Source of the DNA: Lophium mytilinum
Lineage: Eukaryota; Ascomycota; Dothideomycetes; Mytilinidiales; Mytilinidiaceae
Direction: 5' to 3'
Length of the DNA stretch: 64,000 nucleotides
NCBI GenBank assembly: GCA_010093605.1
Contig: MU004183.1
Location: 868,001 to 932,000 of the forward strand
Each line of letters starts with the position of its first letter. Positions within the stretch are counted from its first letter, which is position 1. Position numbers and translations under genes: made by a program. Positions 23,346-32,198 of this stretch are shown piece after piece. The notes beneath the pieces are model-generated. The model saw nothing but the letters and a program-made list of their open reading frames with translations. It had not been told where the DNA came from and ran no database searches.

Positions 23346-25417
23346 CCTTAAACTATAAATACTCTCTAATTAATAAATAGTATATATATTATAGGTAGTA
23401 TATATTAGATAGATAGTATATATTTATTACTACGCGCTCTACCCCCTATTATCTAGTAGAGTAAGATTAAACGCCGCTTTATTTTTCTAGTATAGCTACT
23501 TAAATCTATATAGCTTCTTAGTAAACTTTATAGCTATTCTATTTAATATTTCTAGCTATATAGTTTTATAATATGCCTTTAAGCTTCTATTTATTATCTA
23601 ATAGAGAAAATCTATATTTTAAGCCTAATTTATTACTACCTAGGCCGCCTACTACTAGTGCTAGTATAAACTAGCGTTTTATATACTATTAACTTTCTAA
23701 TAAAAAAATACCTCTAGTATATCTATATTCTCCTCTTTAGAGTATACTAGGCTTAAGCTCTTTAGTTAGTAAAGTTCTATAGTAGCCGGGGTATAAGTTA
23801 AGAGCGCTAGTAGTAGAGAAGAAGAAAGAGAAGGTATAAATATAGGCGTAGGTGCCGGCGCATATAGAAATACTAGATACCTAGTAGAAATATATAGATT
23901 TAGTAGATAATAAAGTAGTAGAAAAGAGAGAGAATAGTAGCTATACTACTACTATTAAGGCTATAACTAAGGCTATAACTAAGACTATAATAGAGGCTAC
24001 TATATACTTAAAAATCTCTTAGCTATAGCTATTATCTATTATATACTACTAAACTCTATAGTCTACTTTATTATTACCTTAATATTATCTATAGTACTTA
24101 CTATCTACTATACTTTTATTATCTTTACTAGCTAATAATATTCTAAATCTATAGGTCTATTTATTTAAAGCTTCTTTAATAATTTAATTAGAGGCACTAA
24201 TATAGTAGCCTTACTATATACTATAGTATTAGCCTATACCTTCTACTACTTAGTAAGTATAATAAAGTGCTTACTACTATTAAGAAAGTAGTAGCTATTA
24301 AAGTTACTATACTCTTTATTAGTATACTTCTAATACTATATTAGGTCTATATTATAGTCTCTTATATTAGTAATTCTACTTATTATAGCTTTATACTACT
24401 ATAGCAGCTTCCTACTATAACTCTTAGGCGTAGCTATAGCTAGTAAGAACTTAGGCGTAATTAACTTTCTAGATAGATTAGATAGAACTTTATATATAAA
24501 TAGAAGCGCTATAGTATTCTTTTAGAAGACTATTTACTTTATATTAAGGGCTATAAATAATCTATTAAAAGAGAATATAGAGAAGTTATCTATATTATAT
24601 ATTTATATACCGCCTTTACTATTTAAAGTATATAGTACTATAGTATAGAAAGTAATAATATACTCTATCTAGTAGTTACTATTAGCCTGCACCTTTATAA
24701 CTAGCTTATTAAGTTCTAGCTTAATATTATTACTAGAGAGGCTAAACTATATTTTTATATCTACTATCTTACTACCCGCCTTCTTCTTATTAATAAATAG
24801 CTAGAATAATAGATTAATATTATAGTCTAGAGAACTAGTAGATATTAGTAGTAATATTAATACTATATACTTATAGCGCGCTAGAGTACTAAAAGTAGAA
24901 GAGAATATAAAGAGTAGTACTCTACCTCTATTTAGTAGTAATAATAGTAGTAGGCCTAGTATAGAGTTATAACTATTTTAAATCTTTTTATTTTATACTA
25001 CTTCTTCTTACTACTATACTATCTTCTTTTACTATTACGCTACCTCCTCTTATACCGCGCGCTATCTATCTATTACTATAGCCTTACGCGTAGCCTTTTT
25101 AGCTACTTAAGCCTTATACTATAGTCTATTCTTTCTTTCTCTTACTATTTTAGCTAAAAGATTTATATCTAGTCTTATAGTAGCTTTAATAGTAGCTTAG
25201 CTATTATTAAAGTATATATACTTCTCTCTCTATTTAGTAGTCTATATATTCTCTAGTATAACTCTAAGTAATTCTATAAAAGTATCTACTTCTTCTCTTT
25301 CTTCTCTTTTTTCTCTTCCTCCTCTTTCTCTACCTTCTCTAGCCGCCGGCGGGTCTCTAGAGCGTTAGGTATTATTATTAAAAGTTATACTATATTAAGA
25401 ATATTATAGTAGTACTA

Positions 25418-25615
25418 GAATACTAGAAATTATTAGTATATAAGCTTTAATATATATATAAGAGGCCTTACTAGTAGCTAATATAGATATATTAAAAAGT
25501 AGTTAAAAATTAATATATAACCTATCTAATAATCCTAGGCGCGCGCTTATAAAATTAGGGGGGGTGCACAGAGAAAAACGCTAAGGAATGTACTCCGTTT
25601 TGAATACGACAAATC
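25418..25615 (-). repeat. Right terminal inverted repeat
   Basis: Counterpart of the left repeat, in opposite orientation, ending GAATACGACAAATC at 25615. Immediately outside is ordinary host sequence that leads in 112 bp to the MZM1 start codon. Confidence 0.87.
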
Positions 25616-25727
25616 GGCGCCGGGAAGCCCCGTGCACCCAGCCCCTGTCACTTCCCGACGTTTCTTTGCACGAGCTCGCTCTGTGAACACCTCACTCCTT
25701 CACCATCGCCGCTCCATACAGAGCCCA

Positions 25728-26205
25728 ATGTCCCGCGAAATGGCATTGCAAGCATACAGACACCTCCTGCGTTCCACGCGCATCGCCTTCCAAGGTCCGT
25801 AGTGCCCTGATGCCACCTTTATCCCGGTATTAAGAGCTCACATGCTATGCAGGGGACATCAATACACTCAGCGCAGCGCGATTCGAGGCGCGGAGACAGT
25901 TTGATTCGAACCGCAGCATCTCGTCCGGAAGTGAGGATGCGGTGGGCAAGATAGCGCAGGCGCAGGAAATCGCGAAATTCCTTCGGGAGAACGTGGTGCA
26001 GGGCGAGAAGACCGATGCCGAGGCGGAGAACTACAGTATGTCGAGACAGCGTTACAATTATTATTGATGATATTCTGGGGAAAGGATTCTAATTGAGGTT
26101 CTAGAGCTGCGGATACACGAGCACACGGAGAGAGGCAATAACGACGACATCAAGACGGCAGGGAAAGGAAACACATTAGCAGGAGTGAAATGCTGTCAAT
26201 CATAA
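25728..26205 (+). CDS. MZM1: MZM1-like LYR-motif mitochondrial protein
   Basis: Predicted 116 aa from three exons: 25728-25794, 25853-26035, 26105-26205. The introns are 58 and 69 nt; the last acceptor is the TAG at 26102-26104, the only one giving the conserved AENYKLRIHEHTE. Mzm1 is a LYR-family chaperone in the mitochondrial matrix that stabilises the Rieske iron-sulphur protein Rip1 before insertion into complex III; loss perturbs mitochondrial zinc. The LYR-like tripeptide AYR with the following basic helix (RHLLRSTRIAF) is at residues 9-21, and a helical region carrying FLRENVVQGEKTD follows. Length matches the family. It was originally head-to-head with Lunapark; the RIP-degraded element now ends 112 bp upstream of its ATG. 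Confidence 0.9.
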
Positions 26206-26370
26206 CTTTTATCTTCCTGGATTTTGATGTGATATCTATACATAATGGAGCACGCTCGGGAATGCCAAATCACTGCGACTGCCTTGATATGGTCCATTCC
26301 TAGGCGCCAAAGAACGCCTGGCTTGATCAAAGAACCCAACTGAACGCTGGATGTGAACAGTATGCCACCC

Positions 26371-27510
26371 TCAATTTCCTGCCAGACTGGCGTACTGGAC
26401 GACGTCATCTCCACCTGGCGGCGGCGCAATAGCAGCCAAGCTGTCGAGGTCTTCTTCCGGTGGAGCGGCTAAAGCTCCCCTCGCACCACCAGACCCCCGC
26501 TGTGATACTGCAGGTGCGGCAGCAGTCCTGCCCGCTCTCGCATATTGCATCCTCTCATCCCGATCCAGTGTATCCAGCGGCTTTGGCTTGCCCCACTGCA
26601 CTCGCAATGGGCAACCTTTTATCACCGCTTTCCCTTGACACGCCTCCGCGGCAGTCTCAGCGCCTTGCCTGGTTGTGTAATTTAAGAAAGCGCAATGCGC
26701 CCGATGAGAGCATACGACGGATCGTAGGGTGCCAAATTGTGTGAAGTGCTTGCGGATTTCATGCTCGGGTAGGTCGTCCTCGACGCCGGTGACGAAGAGA
26801 GATGTGATGTTGGGATCCTGCGGAGGTCGAATATCCTCTTCGCTCGGTGGCAGTTGAGCAGCGCTGGGGAATCGTCCCCCTCGACCTCCGCCGCGACCTC
26901 CTCTACCTGCCCCTCGAGAACCTGGTGTCCCTCGCGTCCGTATCGGCCCTGGCATATGTCCACCTCCTTCTCCACCGGAAGCTGGGAGAGCTTTCTGGCC
27001 ACTCTCCGCAGTCTCGCTCTCTTCTAACCTTCGCTGCTTCTTATAGTAGGGCTCGCTGTTCGCCAGCCGCCTCAGCAGCTCCCTCGCCTTCTCATCTGTC
27101 TTCTCGTATGCCTCGACAGCTCCACGACCTTCCTCAATCTCCTTCTCGTGTTCCTGCGCGTAGTATTCGCGGTTGATGGCGCTCTCCGGGCCCGGCGCAA
27201 CCATCTTCAGCGCCGCATCTCTCACGACGATGGGCAGGCCGAAGGACAAATCCAGCATGCAGCACTGGCAGCAGTTCTTGAGGCGCGCACATGTCAGACA
27301 GATGACGGTCCGCTTTTGGCGGGCGGTGCGGTCCGCCTTCCAGCGAAAGACAGTGAAGGGGCGGGTGCAGATCTTGCACTCGGCGCCGTGGTCTTCCTTC
27401 AGCATCTGCACGAAAGGGTTGTCCGGCAGGCAACGCTCGCATACGGAGGGGAAGTCGGTCGACTCCCAGCCCGACCGGTTCAGGTCCTGTTTGATCGCGC
27501 CAGTGGCCAT
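26371..27510 (-). CDS. SLT11: Pre-mRNA-splicing factor SLT11 (Ecm2/Cwf5/RBM22 family)
   Basis: Single-exon protein of 379 aa. It acts in the spliceosome (NineTeen complex/U2-U6 catalytic core), contacting the U6 ISL and pre-mRNA. An N-terminal Cys-rich zinc-finger region is in residues 1 to about 95 (FPSVCERCLPDNPF, AECKICTRPFTVFRW, ICLTCARLKNCCQCCMLDL). A helical linker follows, then an RGG-like Gly/Arg stretch at about 195-215 and an RRM at about 236-312 (ITSLFVTGVEDDLPE; CAFLNYTTRQGAE). The tail is poorly conserved. Length equals fungal orthologues. The ATG context is GGCCATGGC on the reading strand. It is convergent with MZM1, 165 bp between stops. Confidence 0.95.
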   Translation of the reverse strand: MATGAIKQDLNRSGWESTDFPSVCERCLPDNPFVQMLKEDHGAECKICTRPFTVFRWKADRTARQKRTVICLTCARLKNCCQCCMLDLSFGLPIVVRDAALKMVAPGPESAINREYYAQEHEKEIEEGRGAVEAYEKTDEKARELLRRLANSEPYYKKQRRLEESETAESGQKALPASGGEGGGHMPGPIRTRGTPGSRGAGRGGRGGGRGGRFPSAAQLPPSEEDIRPPQDPNITSLFVTGVEDDLPEHEIRKHFTQFGTLRSVVCSHRAHCAFLNYTTRQGAETAAEACQGKAVIKGCPLRVQWGKPKPLDTLDRDERMQYARAGRTAAAPAVSQRGSGGARGALAAPPEEDLDSLAAIAPPPGGDDVVQYASLAGN

Positions 27511-28036
27511 GGCGGCGGTGAGAGGGCGATGTCCGCGGGGTTTCTATGCGAGCGGGATAAGTAGAAACACGGAGAGACTCGGAGTAGGTGTGGTGGTACG
27601 GGGTAGGCGCGTGAGGTGTTTCTGCAGGTCTGTGCGAGTGGAGTCGCTGAGCAGCGCACGGCGTAACAGGCGGTGTCGTCGCAAGCAGACGGTGAATAGG
27701 CTTCCTAGGTTGGGTTGCGGAGATGTTGGCGTCGGAGGCGAAATGGATTTCATAGCGCGGCGTGCATGAGCGCGGAAGGTGCAACCAATCAGCGACTGCC
27801 CTGTACGGCAAATCCCCTTTCACGTGACTTGACCATCGCCGTCCCCCTGTCAGGGACGAATTAGCTCTCCACCATAAAGTCCACGGCGTTTCTCTCTCAA
27901 CAAAAGACGGACTCCGCTTCTCACCTCAGCCCGGACTCTGCTGCTATAATATATACACTCTCTCCCTGCCATATTCTCAGCAATCATACGCCCATCATCT
28001 GTAGTAAAAAACCCCACACCCACCAATCACACCACA
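27511..28036. promoter_or_regulatory. ERG6: Divergent SLT11/ERG6 promoter region
   Basis: 526 bp between the two ATGs. The ERG6 side has a TATA-like TATAATATATACAC near 27943-27960 and a CT-rich leader. A 10-mer ATCACACCAC at 28026-28035, just before the ERG6 ATG, matches the classical sterol regulatory element ATCACCCCAC at nine of ten positions. Function of either motif is not shown. Confidence 0.45.
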
Positions 28037-29374
28037 ATGTCTCCCATTGCGCTTGAACAGGAGGACCACGTCCGCGATGCCGCCTTCCACAAGGCTCTGC
28101 ACGGCAAGTCTGGCAAGGAACGCGCTGGCTTCCTCGCCATGATGAAGAAGGACAAGATTGCCCAGGCGGCCGCCGTTGACGAGTACTTCAAGCACTGGGA
28201 CAACAAGGCCGCTGAAGTCGAGACCGACGAGACCCGCAAGGTACTACACATAGACCACCAGGCCCAGTATACAACTAACAATCGACTTCACAGGCACGGA
28301 GAGACGAATACGCCACTTTGACCAGGCAGTAAGTGCTTCCGCTGTCTTGCGCCGTCTCAATTGCTAAATGGCCTCCTTAGTTACTACAACCTCGCCACCG
28401 ATCTCTACGAGTACGGATGGGGACAGTCGTTCCATTTCTGCCGCTTCGCATACGGCGAGCCCTTCGGCCAGGCCATTGCCCGCCACGAGCACTACCTCGC
28501 CCACGTCATGGGCCTCCGCGACAACATGCGCGTGCTGGACGTTGGATGCGGTGTGGGTGGCCCAGCCCGGGAGATGGTCAAGTTCTCCGGCTGCAACGTC
28601 ATTGGATTGAACAACAACGACTACCAAATTGAGCGCGCGACACAGTATGCGGCGAAGGAGGGTCTGTCGGACAAGCTCAAGTTCACCAAGGGTGACTTCA
28701 TGGTACGTCCAATACCGCATAGATGCAATTGAGCCCATACTAACTCAACACAGCAAATGTCCTTCCCCGAAAACTCCTTCGACGCCGTCTACGCCATCGA
28801 GGCCACCGTGCACGCCCCCTCCCTCGAGGGCATCTACAGCCAAATCTTCCGGGTGCTCAAGCCCGGCGGCGTCTTCGGCGTCTACGAGTGGTTGATGACG
28901 GAGAACTACGACAATGACAACCCGCGGCACCGCGAGATCCGCCTCGGCATCGAGCAAGGCGACGGCATCTCTAACATGGAGAAGATCTCGGTCGCCATTG
29001 ACGCCATCAAGGCCGCCGGCTTCGAGATGGAGATGCACGAGGACCTCGCGGACCGCGACGACCCCATGCCCTGGTACTGGCCCATTGCCGGCGACCTCAA
29101 GTACATGAGCTCGCTCATGGACTTCCCCACCGTCGTCCGCATGACCAAGATCGGCCGCAGCATCGTGCACAAGTTCGTCGGCGGGCTCGAGATGATCGGC
29201 ATTGCGCCCCGCGGCACCCAGAAGACGGCGGACTCGTTGGCCGTGGCTGCTGACTGCCTCGTTGCTGGTGGCAAGGAGAAGCTCTTCACACCCATGTACC
29301 TCATGGTTGCGCGGAAGCCGTTGGATGCTGCCACTGCTCTCCTCCAGGACCCCACGATCCCGGTAGAGGTTTAG
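28037..29374 (+). CDS. ERG6: Sterol 24-C-methyltransferase
   Basis: Predicted 393 aa from four exons: 28037-28240, 28294-28328 (35 nt), 28381-28702, 28754-29374. It transfers a methyl group from SAM to C-24 of zymosterol or lanosterol in ergosterol synthesis, at the ER or lipid droplets. The micro-exon encodes [12 protein letters not shown] and rebuilds the conserved [21 protein letters not shown] at residues 89-94 is sterol-binding region I. SAM motif I is [13 protein letters not shown] starting at residue 131. [10 protein letters not shown] and EWLMTENYD are further family motifs, and the C-terminal sterol-methyltransferase domain ends [13 protein letters not shown]. All intron borders are GT/AG and keep phase. 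Length and motifs indicate a complete, functional gene. Confidence 0.96.
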
Positions 29375-30786
29375 ACACCTTCCGTTCTCTTTCAATTGTT
29401 CTACTAGTTTCCTTTATTCGTATGTTCAGCGTCCAAGTCTGTCTGTTAGTTATAGACTGGGCATTTTTAGACTGGGAGCTATCGAAAAGCGCTCCCGTTC
29501 TTTGCGCGGTCGAGCCTGCAGTTTCCGCGGCTCTTGGCAACGCGCGCCCCTTTTCTTTGAAGAGAGGGGTTTTTGGTTGTGTTCCAATGCATAGTTCAGG
29601 GCCTGGTGGCCTTGGAGTGGGAGTATGGTTGTATGGATGGACGCGGGCAAGGATAGGTTATATACAGGATCGGAGATGTAGTAATGGATTGACTGATAAC
29701 TGAACTGAGTATCCTCACGCATTTCTTTTTCAGCGCTGTGAAGCAAAAACCCAGTCTCCCACCCTACCAACTTATATCGACACCAACGCTCTTCTAATCA
29801 TCCATCTCCACCAACGTTCACAAACGCCTCTCACACCACCTCCATCCCCCCTCTTCCCCCAACTCCCTCGCCTCTACCTTCATATCGTCGCGATCAAACC
29901 CTACTCAGCAACCCACCAAGAACGAAAACAGCTATGGAACAAAGTGTAAGCTCGTCAAAGAGTCCGCCTACCCCGCAAGCGCCTCCAAGGAAACAAGTTG
30001 TGAACATAGAACGTAAATCAGTTCTTATATACAGCCAGCAGACAAAACTAGCCAGGATTGCTGACTCATCAGCGCTAGTCGTTTTAATCGACTCGGTAGT
30101 GGGGCGTTATAGTCGATTAAAACGACTAGCGCTGATGAGTCATGCCAGTGCGTGTTGTGCACAGGGAGGGGTGGAATGCGTTTCGGGGTGCACATTATTG
30201 CGTGCCAGTTAGTTGTTAGCGGTCCGATTGCTCAATGTTGGAAGGGGAGGGAGGTTGGGGTCTCGGGATGTCGAAGGGGTTGAGTGGGAAAGGGCTAGAT
30301 AGCGGTAGGAGTGATCTGGTAGTCCTACCCGTTATACTTTAGGAGGAATTCGCCGTATGTGGGCACGGCGTAGGGGGGTGGGGTGAGGGAGTGAGTAGGT
30401 AGTGGCGGGCTCCAGTTGCATGCTAGTGGTATGCCGTTAGGCTGTGCGGTTGTTTTATCGCTTAGGACTCGAGAGGTTGATATAGATGTTACCGAGATAT
30501 GAGTACATGGGAAACCAGAAAGCGATATCAAGAGGAAGACCGGCTGAAGCAGGCTTGAGACATGATACAGAACCAAAAAGAGACATCTAAATCGTCAGCG
30601 GGCATCCGAAATCGTAAACTTCGTTCCGTCTTCAGAAACAGTATATTGACCTCGTAAGAATCTGGACACAAGCGACGTCAGCACGTTGATAGCGAAAGGA
30701 TAGACCCAATAACAAGAGCCTGCTTTAACTGTTCTGGCTTCTCAAGCGGACGATGCTCACCCAACACAGCCCGTTTCCCTGATTAT
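29375..30786. other. Intergenic region with a perfect long palindrome
   Basis: 1.4 kb. An open frame of 92 codons starting ATG at 29934 follows a CT-rich, leader-like stretch, but its product is not recognisable and it runs straight through the palindrome, so I do not call it a gene. A minus-strand open frame near 30325-30576 lacks an ATG. Confidence 0.4.
30062..30142. repeat. Perfect inverted repeat, 32-bp arms, 17-nt spacer
   Basis: The left arm 30062-30093 is the exact reverse complement of the right arm 30111-30142. The outer ends are TGACTCA, a bZIP (Gcn4/AP-1) site, so the structure presents that site in inverted orientation. Each arm also contains AGCGCT and an inner AGTCG...CGACT self-complement, so smaller hairpins can form as well. 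Confidence 0.95.
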
Positions 30787-32198
30787 TCATTGGAAACCAG
30801 AGCAATCCACATCCTCTTCAGCTCCCTTTAACGTCCTCACACCCATATACCTCAACTCCCCAATCGCGAGATCGAGTTCGTTCTTCGCTGCATCAAACCC
30901 CTTTAACGACAAGTCAGCATCCAAATTCTCCTCGAACCTAAACAGCTCCTCCAACCCACTCCTTCCCCACCCAGCACAACCCAACCATCAATCTCAGGAT
31001 TAAAGAAAAAAACACTCACCTCACACCCCTCCTCCTCGTCCACCTCCTTATCTAACTCCTCATCCACCTCCTCCCACTCCGCCCAACTCCCAACCAACCC
31101 CACACTCTCCAGCTGCGCAAACTCCCTCCTCCGCTGAATAACCCCCCACAACAAATCAAACGCATGCGCACAACCCTCCACCCTAACCCTCAACCTCCTC
31201 AAACTCCGCGGCAGCAAGCCCTCCAAAATCTCCGCCTCGACATCCGGCCAACACAGCTCCAAGCTCTCGACCCCACACGCCTCCGCCCTCAGCAACCCAT
31301 TCAACCTCGCCAACGTCGGAAAACTCGGCGTACTCACCACACACATCCTTAGACTCCTCAAACTCGCCCCATGCGCGTCCGCGAGCGCTGTCAAGAGCGA
31401 TGGCGTGAGCACCGACAAACTCGCTGACGCTTCCCGGACCGAGAACGCGGTCAACGGGGGGAATGTTGCTAGAGCGGCCGCAAGAGCCTTCTCGTCGCTG
31501 TTGAGGAGGTGGCGCTGGCCGTACGGTCGTGAGGCGTGGGAGACGTCTTCCGTGACGAGTTCGACCTCCGTGAGGGAAGAGAGGTGAGCTAGCGCAGTGA
31601 AAGCGTGTGCCGTGTGTTGGTCGCCGAAGCCGACGAGGCGGATAGAGCGGAGGTGCTGCAGGGAGTGGAGGAAGGAGAAATGCTGGATGTCCTCGTGCAG
31701 GGTCAGGTGGCTGATTTTGGGGCTACAGTGTGCGAGGAGCCCGCAGAACGCGCGGAGGAACTCCCGGTAGAGGTACGACTGTAGCTGGTGTGGTTTCGAG
31801 CGTGCGATGGTGAGGTTGCGGAGGCCCGGCAGCTGTTGGAACGCGAGGGTGATGCCTTCGAGTTCCTGCTCATATAGTTCCCAGCAAAGGATGCCGGGGA
31901 GGGGTGATAGGGTGAGGAGGGGGGTGAGGTCGATGTCTTGGAGGTGGAGAGTGATGGCGGAGACGTGGTGGAGGTGTTGGCGTTGGACTAGACCAAGCCA
32001 TCTGGCGAGGCTGGACTGTGAGGAGAAGGTCAACGGCCTCTTGAAGAGCAAGGGGTAGGATTCGGTGTATATCTGCCGGCAGACGCGCAGGAGGTTGATG
32101 TCACTGTTGGGCGCTAGAAGGGCCGCGGCGTATATTTGCTCTCGTAGCTCTGCGGGGAGGCATAGGATCGGGAAAGGCTGCAGTGTGCAGGAAGACAT
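30787..32198 (-). CDS. F-box-like/2EXR-like protein with LRR-like body
   Basis: Predicted 446 aa: exon 1 31020-32198, exon 2 30787-30948. The intron (30949-31019) has a GTGAGT donor; the acceptor giving an open frame yields ELFRFEENLDAD. The N-terminus FPILCLPAELREQIYAAALL followed by LLRVCRQIYTESYPLLF is the LPxELRxxIY + LLxVCRQI pattern of fungal F-box-like/2EXR proteins. The body is rich in Leu with repeated LRSLRM, LRRLRV, LESVGL-type segments, as in leucine-rich repeats. A highly acidic patch (EEVDEELDKEVDEEEG) precedes the intron. A substrate-adaptor role is possible but unproven. The 3' splice site is the least certain part. Confidence 0.75.

Larger units (their letters stand above)
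20072..25615. mobile_element. RIP-degraded TIR element (probable DNA transposon), 5.5 kb
   Basis: A very AT-rich island bounded by long inverted repeats of about 198 bp. The two ends share GATTTGTCGTATTCAAAAC, then CATTCCTT, a run of seven Cs and further AT-rich sequence. Inside, CpA and TpG are almost absent while TpA dominates, and no long open frame survives in any of six frames; this is what fungal RIP leaves. Only the outermost 70 bp or so of each end still have ordinary composition. Inverted ends suggest a class II DNA transposon, but no transposase motif can be read and the superfamily is unknown. A clear target-site duplication was not found: the bases outside the two ends differ. A 10-N assembly gap lies within. 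The element is dead and, given the saturation of transitions, not recent. Confidence 0.8.

Noticed and set aside
20072-25615. Centromere, mitochondrial insertion or horizontally acquired AT-rich DNA
   Set aside because: Long inverted ends and selective loss of CpA/TpG fit a RIP-degraded transposon better; no mitochondrial gene remnant was recognised.
29934-30212. Small plus-strand gene of 92 codons after a CT-rich leader-like stretch
   Set aside because: The start context is reasonable, but the translation is unrecognisable and its middle is simply the perfect palindrome read through. Not enough to call a gene.
30325-30576. Minus-strand open frame with a Pro-rich C-terminus
   Set aside because: No ATG in frame, no convincing upstream exon, no recognised family.
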